A stretch of 64,000 nucleotides of DNA from Microbacterium saperdae (GCF_006716345.1 NZ_VFOX01000002.1:62001-126000), one strand, 5' to 3'. Positions 44,912 through 53,928 are shown, counted from the stretch's first letter. Made by a program: numbers and translations. Notes: a model not told the origin generated them from the letters alone.

Positions 44912-45409
44912 TCAGGAACCGGAGACCGGGGGGCTCCACGCGGATTCGGGCCCGATCGCCGTCGAGATCCGACGACTGATCACGCCGAGTTGGGCGACTT
45001 GACCGCGGGTCAGGGCATCGAAGACGACCCGCTGCACCAGAGCGTGATGACCCGGCGTGGACTCGACGACCTTCTCATGCCCGGAATCGGTGAGCACGCC
45101 CAACGTGAAGCGTCCGTCGCCGGGATCGATCGCACGGCGCACCCAGCCCTTCTTCTCCAGGCGCGAGATCGCACGCGAAAGCCGCGACAGCGTGCAACTG
45201 GCGTAGCCGGCGAGGATGCTCAACCGCAGCGAACGCTGCGGGGCAGTGTCGAGCGCATAGAGGATGCCGTGCTCGAAGTGGGTGAGCCCGCTGTCACGCT
45301 GCAGCTGCGCGTCCAGTGCCGCGGGAAGCCGCTCGAGCATGGTCGCCAGCGAGGCCCAGACAGCGAGATCCTCGGCGGACAACTCAGTGGAACCGATCGG
45401 CGCTGGCAT
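44912..45409 (-). CDS. MarR-family regulator
   Basis: A 165-residue winged-helix regulator (LTHFEHGILYALDTAP, YASCTLSRLSRAISRLEKKGWV, wing DPGDGRFTLGVLTDSG). The ATG at 45409 follows a -10 TACACT (45416-45421) by 6 bases, so it is probably leaderless. Divergent from an SDR gene with palindromic operators between them, the usual MarR arrangement. Confidence 0.9.
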   Translation of the reverse strand: MPAPIGSTELSAEDLAVWASLATMLERLPAALDAQLQRDSGLTHFEHGILYALDTAPQRSLRLSILAGYASCTLSRLSRAISRLEKKGWVRRAIDPGDGRFTLGVLTDSGHEKVVESTPGHHALVQRVVFDALTRGQVAQLGVISRRISTAIGPESAWSPPVSGS

Positions 45410-45451
45410 GCCTCGAGTGTACGGCACCGACGTGCCAGAAGCGGCGTGGAT

Positions 45452-45506
45452 AACTTGCTCAGGAAAGTTATGACAAGATCATATGACTTGCTCAAGCAAG
45501 TAAAAT
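45452..45506. promoter_or_regulatory. MarR operators and SDR promoter
   Basis: Perfect palindrome ACTTGCT-CA-AGCAAGT (45486-45501) directly before a -10 TAAAAT (45501-45506) for the SDR gene. A second, weaker copy with the same CTTGCTCA core lies at 45452-45469. Confidence 0.75.
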
Positions 45507-45538
45507 TCCGGCATGGAAAGTGAAAGACAGGAGCAATC

Positions 45539-46330
45539 GTGGATCTGAAGCTGCAGGGAAAGACGGCGTTCGTGAGCGGCTCGAGTCAAGGGATCGGGTA
45601 CGCGATCGCCGCAGCGCTCGCATCCGAAGGCGTGCAGGTCATACTGAACGGCCGGGATCCGGAACGCCTCGCTGCGGCGGTCGGCCGACTGCGCGCCGAG
45701 CATCCGGCATCGAATCCGACGGCCCTCGTCGCCGACTTCGCCAGCCCCGAAGAGGTGACTCGGCTCATCGACGCACTCGGCGAGATCGACATCCTCGTCA
45801 ACAACGTCGGGCTGTTCGGTCTCTCCGATTTCACCGCGGTCTCCGACGAGGAATGGGGCCGCTACTTCGACGTGAACGTGATGAGCGGGGTGCGCCTCTC
45901 GCGCCATGTGCTCACGGGGATGCTTCAGCGCGGCAGTGGCCGCATCCTCTTCATTAGCAGCGAATCCGGGGTGAACGTTCCCGCCGACATGGTGCATTAC
46001 GGCGTGACGAAGGCGGCGATGATCGCGCTCAGCAACGGCTTGGCCAAGCTGACTCGCGGCACCGCGGTGACCGTCAACACGATCCTCGGCGGTCCGACCT
46101 ACTCCGACGGCGTCGCGGCGACCGTCGGAGTCGTCGCTGAGGCGCAGTCGGTCTCGCCCGACCAGATGAAGCAGGCGATCATCGGCCAGAACCGCACCTC
46201 GCTGCTCGAGCGCTTCATCGAGCCGGAGGAGATCGCTCAGCTCGCCGCCTACCTCGTGAGCCCCCGAGCCTCCGCGACCAACGGCGCTGCGGTGCGAGCC
46301 GACGGAGGCGTGCTCACGACGATCCTGTAG
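45539..46330 (+). CDS. Short-chain dehydrogenase/reductase (SDR)
   Basis: A 263-residue classical SDR. NAD(P) motif SGSSQGIG, NNVG, catalytic Ser (FISSESG) and YxxxK (HYGVTKAAM). GTG start with AGGAG 5 bases upstream. Controlled by the divergent MarR protein through the palindromes at 45452-45501. Substrate unknown; adjacency to the B6 locus may be coincidental. Confidence 0.9.
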   Translation: MDLKLQGKTAFVSGSSQGIGYAIAAALASEGVQVILNGRDPERLAAAVGRLRAEHPASNPTALVADFASPEEVTRLIDALGEIDILVNNVGLFGLSDFTAVSDEEWGRYFDVNVMSGVRLSRHVLTGMLQRGSGRILFISSESGVNVPADMVHYGVTKAAMIALSNGLAKLTRGTAVTVNTILGGPTYSDGVAATVGVVAEAQSVSPDQMKQAIIGQNRTSLLERFIEPEEIAQLAAYLVSPRASATNGAAVRADGGVLTTIL

Positions 46331-46350
46331 ACACCACCAACCCGCATGCA

Positions 46351-46420
46351 GCATCGCCGTGACGGCCGCGACGACCGATCGGCGATGCGCGGCGATGCGG
46401 TGGGGGTCGGTGAACCGACC
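46351..46420. terminator. Convergent terminators
   Basis: GCATCGCCG (46351-46359) / CGGCGATGC (46380-46388), and GGTCGG-TGAA-CCGACC (46405-46420), between the SDR and the leftward IclR operon end. Confidence 0.6.
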
Positions 46421-46437
46421 GGGATCCGGACGGCGGC

Positions 46438-47259
46438 TCAGCCGAATCGCGCCGCCAGGGAGCTCTCGAGCTCGGACGCCGCGGCGCGCACGGCTTCGGT
46501 GATCTCGGCCCGGTGCTCTTCCGAGAGACGATAGGCGGGCGCGACCACGGTGATCGCTCCGATCACCGTGCCGTCGGAGCGTATGCCGGCCGCACTGGCC
46601 CACACACCCTGATCGACCTCGCCGGCGCTCTCGGCGTACCCCGACGCACGGATCTCATCGAGGTCGTGCTCCAGACGCTGGCGCACCGGCTTGGTCAGCG
46701 TGGAGCCGACGCGCTGCAGGTACTGGTTCAGCTTCGCGGGTGGCAGCGAGCTGAGCAGCAGCTTTGCCGCGGCGCCGCTGTGCAGCGGCATGAGGTGACC
46801 GGGCTGGAACGAGATGGAGATCGGATGGTCCGACTCGGCGATCGCGAGACACACCGCCGAATCGTTCACGCGGCGAAGGTACAGCGCCGTCTCACCCGTG
46901 GTCGCGGCCAGCCGATTAAGGATCGGCTGCGCCTGGGCGCGGTAGTCGAAGGTGGCCTCGGCGGCGCGGGCGAGACGCAGCACCTGCGGCGACAGCACGA
47001 ACCTGCCCTTCTCCCGCTCCTCGATCAGGTCCATCTCGCGCAGCAGCGAGATGTAGCGGTAGGCGCTCGGCACGGAGATGTCGTGATCCTCGAGAAGGTT
47101 CTCGAGCGTCAGCTCGGGAGCGGACTCCGTGAACTGCAGCAGGATCTGCAGGGCTCTGCGGGCGCTGTCCACGCCTTTGGTGCGTTGCGGGTGCGCATCT
47201 GCCGCAGCGGCCTTCTCGCCGCCCTCCTGCTCCGCGGGTACCTGCGCTTCATTCACCAT
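46438..47259 (-). CDS. IclR-family regulator of the B6 locus (predicted)
   Basis: A 273-residue IclR protein. Winged helix about 30-95 (LENLLEDHDISVPSAYRYISLL), effector domain with AVCLAIAESDHPI, MPLHSGAAAKLLLSSL and SAGEVDQGVWASAAGI. The ATG at 47259 has GAAGGG 6 bases upstream. It lies 52 bases after the pyridoxamine-pyruvate transaminase and is the last gene of that importer operon, so it is the best candidate for binding the shared TTCTCA/TGAGAA motif. Ligand might be a B6 vitamer or pathway intermediate (inference). Confidence 0.88.
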   Translation of the reverse strand: MVNEAQVPAEQEGGEKAAAADAHPQRTKGVDSARRALQILLQFTESAPELTLENLLEDHDISVPSAYRYISLLREMDLIEEREKGRFVLSPQVLRLARAAEATFDYRAQAQPILNRLAATTGETALYLRRVNDSAVCLAIAESDHPISISFQPGHLMPLHSGAAAKLLLSSLPPAKLNQYLQRVGSTLTKPVRQRLEHDLDEIRASGYAESAGEVDQGVWASAAGIRSDGTVIGAITVVAPAYRLSEEHRAEITEAVRAAASELESSLAARFG

Positions 47260-47311
47260 CGGAAGCCCTTCCGTCGATCTCGTCACGGCTGATGAACATC
47301 ATCGCCGCATG

Positions 47312-48472
47312 TCAGACCCGGCGTGCGCTCAACACGGCGAGTGCGGCATCCATGCCATCTCCGATGTCCACCGGAACCCCGAGATCCGCGAGCGTGCGGC
47401 CCAGTGCGGCCAGTCCGATGAGGGAGTGGAGACCTCCCGCCGTGGGGCCCATATGGGAGAGACGTACGAGATTGCCCGCCCCCTGGCCGTGCGACAACAT
47501 CACACCATACACGTCTCGTGCGTGGTCGCGGACGACCGCGTTGTCGATCGAATCCGGCAGCCGGATCGAGGTGACGCACGCCGACATGATCTCTTCGCGG
47601 ACGGCCCAGAACTCGAGGCCCATCGCCCGCGCACCGGCGCGGGTGACGTCGGCCGCAGCCTCATGGCGGGCGATCACCGCATCGATCCCCTCCTCCAGCG
47701 CCTGGTCGAGCGCGGACTCGAGTCCGTACATGTCGCTCACCGAGGGCGTATAGGGGAAGCGCCCCTCCCCGAGCCACTTCTCCTTCCAGTCGATCAGCGA
47801 CAGGTAGGAGTCCCGGGGCGCCGCGGGATTCGCGTAGATGGCCTCCCATGCCCGCGCACTGACCGAGACGAGCGCCACTCCCGCAGGACCGCCCAGGCAC
47901 TTCTGCCCTCCGGCCACGCAGATGTCCAGCCCCCAGGCGTCGGTCTCCCACTCCATGCCGAGCACCCCGGAGACGGTGTCGATGTAGGTGAGGATTCCCC
48001 GATCACGGCACATCGGTCCGATCGCCGCGACATCGGTCACCGTTCCGGACGGCGTCTCGGAGGCGACCAGACAGACCATCCGGATCTCGGGGTGCGCGTC
48101 CAGATACTCCTCCACGCGAGCCGGGTCCACGGCATCGTCGTAGCCCACCTCGATCTCGTGGAGCACCGCACCGAAGCCGGCGATCCAGTACCCGGTCCCC
48201 TTGCCGAACACCCCCTGCACCAGGTTCAGCACATGCATCCCCGGCGTGATGAGGGAGCGGAGAGCGCCCTCCAGCGCGACGATCGCCTCCCCCTGCATCA
48301 GGATGATGTCGTTCCCCGTGCGGAAGACCTCGGCGACCTTCTGCTCGGTACGCCGGAAGCCCGCTTGGAACTCCGGGTCGTAGTGATAGAGGATCGGGCG
48401 GCCGAGCGCGGCCTGCGTGCGCGGGGTGACCGTGACGGGGCCCGCGGAGAGCGTGAAGTCGGGAAGTGCCAT
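47312..48472 (-). CDS. Pyridoxamine-pyruvate transaminase (PPAT-like)
   Basis: A 386-residue class-V aminotransferase that would convert pyridoxamine plus pyruvate to pyridoxal plus alanine. From memory of the M. loti enzyme, many blocks align: LSAGPVTVTP, ILYHYDPEFQ, VLNLVQGVFGKGTGYW, FPYTPSVSDMYGLESALD, LSHMGPT. Glu62 and the PLP lysine Lys191 (GGQKCLGGPAG) sit 6 residues before M. loti Glu68 and Lys197, a constant offset. An alanine-glyoxylate or ureidoglycine transaminase is the alternative, but the neighbours favour B6. 33 bases after an importer permease in the same operon. Confidence 0.85.
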   Translation of the reverse strand: MALPDFTLSAGPVTVTPRTQAALGRPILYHYDPEFQAGFRRTEQKVAEVFRTGNDIILMQGEAIVALEGALRSLITPGMHVLNLVQGVFGKGTGYWIAGFGAVLHEIEVGYDDAVDPARVEEYLDAHPEIRMVCLVASETPSGTVTDVAAIGPMCRDRGILTYIDTVSGVLGMEWETDAWGLDICVAGGQKCLGGPAGVALVSVSARAWEAIYANPAAPRDSYLSLIDWKEKWLGEGRFPYTPSVSDMYGLESALDQALEEGIDAVIARHEAAADVTRAGARAMGLEFWAVREEIMSACVTSIRLPDSIDNAVVRDHARDVYGVMLSHGQGAGNLVRLSHMGPTAGGLHSLIGLAALGRTLADLGVPVDIGDGMDAALAVLSARRV

Positions 48473-48505
48473 GGAAGGGTTCCTCTCAGAGTGGAGCGAC
48501 GCGCG

Positions 48506-49441
48506 TCAGCGCGCGCCGCGCATGTAGGCAGCGCCCAGCGCGGGCGGGACGACCGAGCTGCGGGCGAAGACGATGAGCGTGATCATGACGACGACGAACG
48601 GCAGCATCTTGATGAAGTCCGCGGGCACGTTGAACCCGATCACCTGCAGAGCAGGGCCGATCGCGACCGCGAGCCCGTAGATCATCGAGGTGAGGATCAC
48701 GAGCGACATGCGGCCACGCGAGAGCATCGTGATCACGATCGCGATGAAGCCGAGGCCGTTCGTGATCATCGGGGTGAAGGTCGACGTGGTGAGTATCGCC
48801 AGGTACGCACCGCCGAGTCCGACGAACACGCCGTTGAGGATCACCGCCTGCGAGCGGGTCTTCATGACGCTGCCTCCCGCCGCATCCAGCGAGGAAGGCT
48901 TCTGACCCGCCGCTCGCGTCGACAGACCCCAGTTCGTCCGAGTGAGCAGGAAGCCCACCGCGATCACCAGGAGCAGCATGATCCAGAAGATCGCAGACTG
49001 CTGGAACACCGCGGGGCCGATGACCGGGATCTCCGAGAGACCGGGGATCGCGAAGGCCGGCGGCTTGCCCAGCCCCGTGGTGGTCTTGGCGTAGTTCTGC
49101 AGGTAGAGCACGGAGGTCAGTCCCTCACCCACGAGCGTCACCGCCAGTCCGATCACGATCTGATTGAGCCCGAGCCACACGTTCAGGATCAGCATCGCGA
49201 GGTTCGCGACGACGCCTCCCACCGCCCCGGCGAGCATGCCGAGCCAGAAGCTCCCGGTGACGAGAGTGGCGACGAACCCGGAGTAGGCCCCGATGAGCAT
49301 GACTCCCTCGATGCCGAGGTTGAGCACGCCGGCCTGCTCGCCCACGGTCTCTCCCGCGGAGGCGAGGATCAGGGGCATCGCCTGGGCGAGGACGGTGACG
49401 ATGAACACCGTCACGAAGGTCGCGGAGACCAGGTCGCTCAT
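48506..49441 (-). CDS. ABC transporter permease (BMP/nucleoside-type)
   Basis: A 311-residue inner-membrane permease of the NupC/YufQ type. PLILASAGETVGEQAGVLNLGIEGVMLIGA is the family opening, then LGLNQIVIGLAVTLVGEGL and GLGFIAIVITMLSRGRM. The ATG overlaps the previous permease stop by 4 bases. Part of the importer predicted to bring B6 vitamers into the cell. Confidence 0.9.
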   Translation of the reverse strand: MSDLVSATFVTVFIVTVLAQAMPLILASAGETVGEQAGVLNLGIEGVMLIGAYSGFVATLVTGSFWLGMLAGAVGGVVANLAMLILNVWLGLNQIVIGLAVTLVGEGLTSVLYLQNYAKTTTGLGKPPAFAIPGLSEIPVIGPAVFQQSAIFWIMLLLVIAVGFLLTRTNWGLSTRAAGQKPSSLDAAGGSVMKTRSQAVILNGVFVGLGGAYLAILTTSTFTPMITNGLGFIAIVITMLSRGRMSLVILTSMIYGLAVAIGPALQVIGFNVPADFIKMLPFVVVMITLIVFARSSVVPPALGAAYMRGAR

Positions 49442-50592
49442 GAGGTGGTCCTTCCGTCGCGGGCGAACGGGCGCGTCAGAGTGCGACGCAATCCCGGCGG
49501 CAGATAGCTCTGTCCGAGGCGGCGTCGATCGCCGATGTACTCGGTGATGGTCATGAAGATGAGGATGAGTCCGACGATCACGAGCAGGAAGTCGACATTG
49601 AGTCCGGCCTGCTGCGTCGCGAGCGTGCCCCCCGTTGCGAGCACCGCGTAGAACGCGACCAGCGGGATCGACCCCACGGGACTCAGCCGCGCGAGGAACA
49701 CGAACGGGAGGATCGCGGCACCGTAGGCCGGGTTCCAGTTCGCGCGCTGGTAGCTGTACTGCCCCAGGATGTCGATAGCACCGGCGAAGGCGATGATGCC
49801 ACTCGAGAGCGCGAAGATCAGGATGACCATCCATGTCGAGTTGATGCCCACATGGCGGGCCGCCTTCGGGCTCGCGCCGAACACGTCGAGCCGCAGCCCG
49901 AACGATGTGCGGCTCAGCACGAACTGGGCGAGAACCGCGAGCAGCAGCGCGATGATGAAGCCGATGTGGATCTCGGTCCCGGGGATGTACGGCAGCAGCT
50001 GATCGTCGGGGATCACACGGGTCTGCGGCATCGGGGTGTTCGGATCCTTGAGCGGTCCCTTGATCGCCAGATTGACGACGCCGATCGCGATGAACGACAT
50101 CACGAGAGAGGTGATGATCTCGTTGGTGCCGTACCGCGCCTTCAGGATCGCGGGAACGAGCGACCAGACGGCGCCCAGCGCGACGGCGGCGATGAAGATG
50201 ATCAGCGTCGCGAGCCAGGCGGGCATGACCGCGAACAGCACGGGACCCCCTCCCGAGGCGACCAGCGCCCCGAGCAGATACTGCCCGTTGTAACCGAGGT
50301 TCCAGAGCTGTCCACGGAACGCGACGATCAGCCCCAGGGCGACGATGAGGAGCGGCGCCATCAGCACGAGGCTGCGCTGCCAGTTGTCACCCGTGATCCC
50401 GTATGTCCAGACGCCGGCGAAGAAGTCCAGGGGGTTGGTGCCCATCGCCAGCATGATCAGGCCCGACGTGATGAGGGCGAGCAGGACCGGGAGCACGGAA
50501 CGGGCGAGGTCCGCGCCGATGCGCTGTACGCGGCTGGGAGGCACGATGGCCATCGACGCCGTGGTGGTGGGGCCGGGAGCGGTCGTCGTCAT
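49438..50592 (-). CDS. ABC transporter permease (BMP/nucleoside-type)
   Basis: A 384-residue partner permease (NupB/YufP type). Starts MTTTAPGPTTT, with a hydrophobic helix about 30-50, LWNLGYNGQYLLGAL, LKARYGTNEIITSLVMSF and FGASPKAARHVGIN in the cytoplasmic loop. The start overlaps the ATPase stop by 4 bases. Same importer operon. Confidence 0.9.
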   Translation of the reverse strand: MTTTAPGPTTTASMAIVPPSRVQRIGADLARSVLPVLLALITSGLIMLAMGTNPLDFFAGVWTYGITGDNWQRSLVLMAPLLIVALGLIVAFRGQLWNLGYNGQYLLGALVASGGGPVLFAVMPAWLATLIIFIAAVALGAVWSLVPAILKARYGTNEIITSLVMSFIAIGVVNLAIKGPLKDPNTPMPQTRVIPDDQLLPYIPGTEIHIGFIIALLLAVLAQFVLSRTSFGLRLDVFGASPKAARHVGINSTWMVILIFALSSGIIAFAGAIDILGQYSYQRANWNPAYGAAILPFVFLARLSPVGSIPLVAFYAVLATGGTLATQQAGLNVDFLLVIVGLILIFMTITEYIGDRRRLGQSYLPPGLRRTLTRPFARDGRTTS

Positions 50593-52184
50593 GCGCTCAC
50601 TCCTTCGATCGCACCGGTCATGTGCTGACCCACCTTCTCGGCCGTACCCGGCCCGTCGTTGATGACGCTGCCGACGAGGCGGCCGCGGGAGATCACCTCG
50701 ATGCGGTGGGAGAGCTCGACGAGTTCGTCGAGATCCGTCGAGAGCAGCAGCACCGAACCGCCGTTCGCGGCGAAGTCGATGAGGATCTCGCGGACCAGCC
50801 GCACGGTCTTGAGGTCGAGCCCGTAGGTGGGCTTGTTCACGATCACGAGGCGCGCCCCGTGCGTGAGTTCACGCGCGAGCAGGATCTTCTGGATGTTGCC
50901 ACCGGAGAGCGTGCCGGCGCGCGTCGCGGGCGAGGGCGTACGGATGCCGTACTCCTCGATCAGGCGTTCCGCCTCGGCGTCGACGACCTTGTCCTGGATC
51001 TGCCCCCACTTCCAGAAGGGGCGCTGGCCGATCCGTTTGATGACGAGGTTGAGCGAGACCGGCATGGAGCCGACGGTTCCCTCGTGCAGTCGGTCGTCCG
51101 TGACGTAGCGCAGACCGAGCTGCTGACGCCCGCGTACGCCGAGCCGCGTCACATCCTGCCCGTCGAAGAGCACCGTGCCCTGCGAGGCCGGGCGCTGACC
51201 GGCGATCACCTCGGCGAGCGCACCCTGCCCGTGCCCGTCGATCCCCGCGATTCCGAGGATCTCGCCCTCGTGCACCTGGAGCGTGGCTGCTTCGACCTCG
51301 ACATCGCGGCCGAGTCCATGGCTGGACACCCCGGTGAGCGAGAGGCGCACCGGGCTCTCGCTCCGGTCGATGCGCACGGTCTCCCTGGTGGTCTCGGTCG
51401 CGCCGGCGAGCTCGGCGGCATCGTCGACCTTCGCGAGGTCATCGCCGAACATGGCGTGCAGGATCGCGTCCTGCGCCTGGGCCTCGGAGTGGACGGCGAG
51501 CTCCTCGACCGAGATGTGCCCGACGTTGCGCCCCCCGCGCAGAACCGTGACGCAGTCGCCCATCGCGTAGGCCTCGCGCAGCTTGTGGGTGATGAAGACG
51601 ATCGCGAGCCCCCGCGCCTTGACTCTCTCGATGCTCTCACCGAGGTGTTCGATCGCCTGGGGGGTGAGCATCGACGTCGGCTCGTCGAGGATGAGCAGAC
51701 GGCTGCCCTTCCACATGGCCTTCGCGATCTCGACCTGCTGCTGCTGGCCGAGCCCCAGATCCGCGGCGAGCGCGTGCGGTTCGATGCGGACGCCGAGCAG
51801 TTCCGACAGCTCCTCCAGACGCTGGAGAGCCGACTTCCGGTCGAGCAGGAAACCGTTCTCACCCAGCATCAGGTTCTCGAGCACGGTGAACGCCGGTACG
51901 AGCGTGGAGTGCTGATGGACCACGCCGATGCCGTGGTCCACCGCTGCGCGCGGCGAGTTGATCGGCGTGAGCACGCCGTCGATCGAGATGGTTCCCGAGT
52001 CGGGCTGCTGCATCCCGGCGAGGATGCTGATGAGGGTGGACTTGCCGGCGCCGTTCTCGCCGAGAAGGCAGTGGACCTGACCGCTGACGATGTCGAGCGA
52101 GATCCGATCGTTCGCCACGACGCCGGGGAAGGCCTTGGTGATCTCGTGCAGCGAGATCACGCTCGGCTCTGTGGGTGATGACAC
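50589..52184 (-). CDS. ABC transporter ATPase, two nucleotide-binding domains
   Basis: A 531-residue duplicated ATPase of the sugar/nucleoside importer class. First domain has Walker A GENGAGKSTL and LLILDEPTSM. The second has the degenerate P-loop GIAGIDGHGQG, signature LSGGNIQK and an altered Walker B IVNKPTYGLD (Asn-Lys instead of Asp/Glu-Glu/Asn), as usual for second halves. GTG start with AAGGAG 8 bases upstream. Follows the binding-protein gene after an 81-base gap with a strong hairpin. Confidence 0.9.
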   Translation of the reverse strand: MSSPTEPSVISLHEITKAFPGVVANDRISLDIVSGQVHCLLGENGAGKSTLISILAGMQQPDSGTISIDGVLTPINSPRAAVDHGIGVVHQHSTLVPAFTVLENLMLGENGFLLDRKSALQRLEELSELLGVRIEPHALAADLGLGQQQQVEIAKAMWKGSRLLILDEPTSMLTPQAIEHLGESIERVKARGLAIVFITHKLREAYAMGDCVTVLRGGRNVGHISVEELAVHSEAQAQDAILHAMFGDDLAKVDDAAELAGATETTRETVRIDRSESPVRLSLTGVSSHGLGRDVEVEAATLQVHEGEILGIAGIDGHGQGALAEVIAGQRPASQGTVLFDGQDVTRLGVRGRQQLGLRYVTDDRLHEGTVGSMPVSLNLVIKRIGQRPFWKWGQIQDKVVDAEAERLIEEYGIRTPSPATRAGTLSGGNIQKILLARELTHGARLVIVNKPTYGLDLKTVRLVREILIDFAANGGSVLLLSTDLDELVELSHRIEVISRGRLVGSVINDGPGTAEKVGQHMTGAIEGVSA

Positions 52185-52216
52185 GTGTGCTTCTCCTTGC
52201 GATGTGTACGCCTGGG

Positions 52217-52250
52217 CATCGGTGCCGGGAAGGGCGTCCCGGCACCGATG
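52217..52250 (-). terminator. Intra-operon hairpin (attenuator)
   Basis: Perfect 14-bp stem CATCGGTGCCGGGA (52217-52230) / TCCCGGCACCGATG (52237-52250), 6-nt loop, no T-tract. Between the binding-protein gene and the ATPase gene, so it probably keeps binding protein in excess by partial termination or 3'-end protection. Confidence 0.7.
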
Positions 52251-52265
52251 GTGTTCCGCGGGTGG

Positions 52266-53354
52266 TCAGGCGCCCTTGGCGGCGATGACGTCGTTCACCT
52301 GGGCGGCGTTCTCCGCCGCGGTGGGCACGATCGATCCGTCGGCGATACCGGCCTTCGCGGTCTCGATGGCCGCCTGGATCTCCGCCGTCAGGTTGTCGGT
52401 CTCCTGCAACGAGAGCCCGCCGTTGTCGACCGTGAGCGCGTAGCCCTGCTCGCCGAAGGTGCCGGCCTCCACGTCCTTGATGGCCTGCTCGTAGGTGGAC
52501 GCGTAGTTCCACAGCACGGAGGTCAGCAGGACGTCGGTGTTGCTCAGGCCCGCTGTGACGTCGCCGATGTCGGCGATGTACTTGACGCCGTCCGCGGCCT
52601 CGACGGCCTGGAGGTATCCGTGCGTCGCACCGTCGCCCATGCCGAAGATGACGTCGGCACCCGAGGCGATCAGCTGCTCGGCAGCGGTCTTGCCGCCGGC
52701 CGCATCCGCGTACGCCGCCGGACCGACGGACGTGTAGAGCACGGAGATGGTCGGATCGACGCTGTAGACGCCCTCCGCGAAGCCGGACGACATCTTGAAC
52801 CAGTTGAGGTCATCGGCCGACACCACGATGCCGACGGTCTTGCTGGTCGTCGTCATGGCCGCCGCGATGCCGGCGAGGTAGCCGCCCTCCTGCGCCTCCG
52901 TCTTGGTGACGGCGATCTTGCCCGGGATGTTCTCTCCGGCGTCCTGGATGAGGATCGGGACGTTCTTCGCCTGGGCGACGCTCGTCGCGGCGACACCGTA
53001 GCCGGAGGCGTGGGCGATGATGAACTGCGCTCCGCTGTCAGCGACCTGACCGAGGACGGTCTCGGTGTTGTCCCAGCCGGCGTCGGGGACGAGCGTGACC
53101 TCGATGCCGAGCGACTCCGACGCCGCCGTGGCGCCGTCGAGCCCTGCCTGGTTCCATCCGAAGTCCGACTCGTTCTCGGGGGCGACGAGCGCGAACTGCT
53201 CGACGGTCGCGCCCGCCTCGCTGCTCGGCTCCCCCGAGGGGGAGTCGCCTCGACCGCCGGAGCAGGCGGCGAGGCTGAAGGCGATCACGACGATCGCGGC
53301 GGCTGTGGCTGTGCGTGTGCTGCGGCGCGGTGCGCCGCTCAGGGTAATAGGCAT
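52266..53354 (-). CDS. BMP-family substrate-binding lipoprotein
   Basis: A 362-residue exported lipoprotein (lipobox LAAC, Cys31) of the PnrA/BmpA family. FALVAPENESDFGWNQAGLDG, IIAHASGYG, EGGYLAGIAAAMTT and IFGMGDGATHGYLQAV are family features. Members usually bind purine nucleosides; the B6 enzymes around it suggest a pyridine ligand instead (inference). First gene of the importer-PPAT-IclR operon, downstream of the TTCTCA/TGAGAA motif. Confidence 0.9.
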   Translation of the reverse strand: MPITLSGAPRRSTRTATAAAIVVIAFSLAACSGGRGDSPSGEPSSEAGATVEQFALVAPENESDFGWNQAGLDGATAASESLGIEVTLVPDAGWDNTETVLGQVADSGAQFIIAHASGYGVAATSVAQAKNVPILIQDAGENIPGKIAVTKTEAQEGGYLAGIAAAMTTTSKTVGIVVSADDLNWFKMSSGFAEGVYSVDPTISVLYTSVGPAAYADAAGGKTAAEQLIASGADVIFGMGDGATHGYLQAVEAADGVKYIADIGDVTAGLSNTDVLLTSVLWNYASTYEQAIKDVEAGTFGEQGYALTVDNGGLSLQETDNLTAEIQAAIETAKAGIADGSIVPTAAENAAQVNDVIAAKGA

Positions 53355-53411
53355 TGCCGAAGATCCTCTCAGTCGGAAAGTCCCGATCCTCGTCGCCGTG
53401 CCAGGGCAATC

Positions 53412-53451
53412 TTTCTCACAATGTGTCGGGATAGCGATACAGTATGAGAAA
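53412..53451. promoter_or_regulatory. B6-locus operator 1
   Basis: TTTCTCA (53412-53418) and TGAGAAA (53445-53451). The TTCTCA and TGAGAA starts are 32 bp apart. Upstream of the binding-protein operon and of the small lipoprotein gene; a rightward -10 TACAGT lies at 53438-53443. Confidence 0.65.
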
Positions 53452-53532
53452 CGCAGCGACGCGTCAACGGTGAGATTCAGGATTTACACCCCGGAAACAC
53501 GATCCCTCGATGATGTGGGTGGAGGTGCCAAC

Positions 53533-53928
53533 ATGGCTCGACAGAACATGAGCGCGTACGTCGCGCTGGCTTTCATTCTCGCCCTGACCGGTTGCGCTGC
53601 ACAGCCGGCGCTGTCCGACAGGGACGCTGCCGCGCTCGCGCAGCTCGATGCGGTGGCCGGCCCGACGTCGGGTGTCGACGCCGACGCCATCACCGACACG
53701 GAGTGCTGGCTGCCCTCGGAGCACATGCTCGAGGAGGGCGTCGACTCCGACACGATGTGGCGCGTCCTGTGCCGGGTGCACTACAAGACCCCGACGAGCG
53801 AGCGCTATCAGGACACCACCTGCATCGGCGACTTCGCGGCCGAGCCCATGCTCGACCACTGCTACCGCTGGACCCACTACGACTTCGCCCAGGTGTTCGA
53901 GGACCACCCCGGAGTGGGCGCCAGCTGA
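53533..53928 (+). CDS. Small lipoprotein inside the B6 locus
   Basis: A 131-residue predicted lipoprotein (lipobox LTGC, Cys21). The mature part has four cysteines (DTECWLP, RVLCRVH, TTCIGDF, DHCYRWTHYDF), likely two disulfides, and I recognise no family. GGAGG lies 7 bases before the ATG. It shares the operator region with the importer operon and ends about 130 bases before the lactonase gene, so it may be co-regulated. A weak hairpin GCCGG/CCGGC (53944-53958) follows. Confidence 0.78.
   Translation: MARQNMSAYVALAFILALTGCAAQPALSDRDAAALAQLDAVAGPTSGVDADAITDTECWLPSEHMLEEGVDSDTMWRVLCRVHYKTPTSERYQDTTCIGDFAAEPMLDHCYRWTHYDFAQVFEDHPGVGAS

Noticed and set aside
47129..49507. 792-codon plus-strand open frame opposite the PPAT and permease genes
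   Set aside because: It is a high-GC antisense shadow, rich in Arg/His/Glu/Asp low-complexity residues with no domains, while the opposite strand encodes recognisable proteins.
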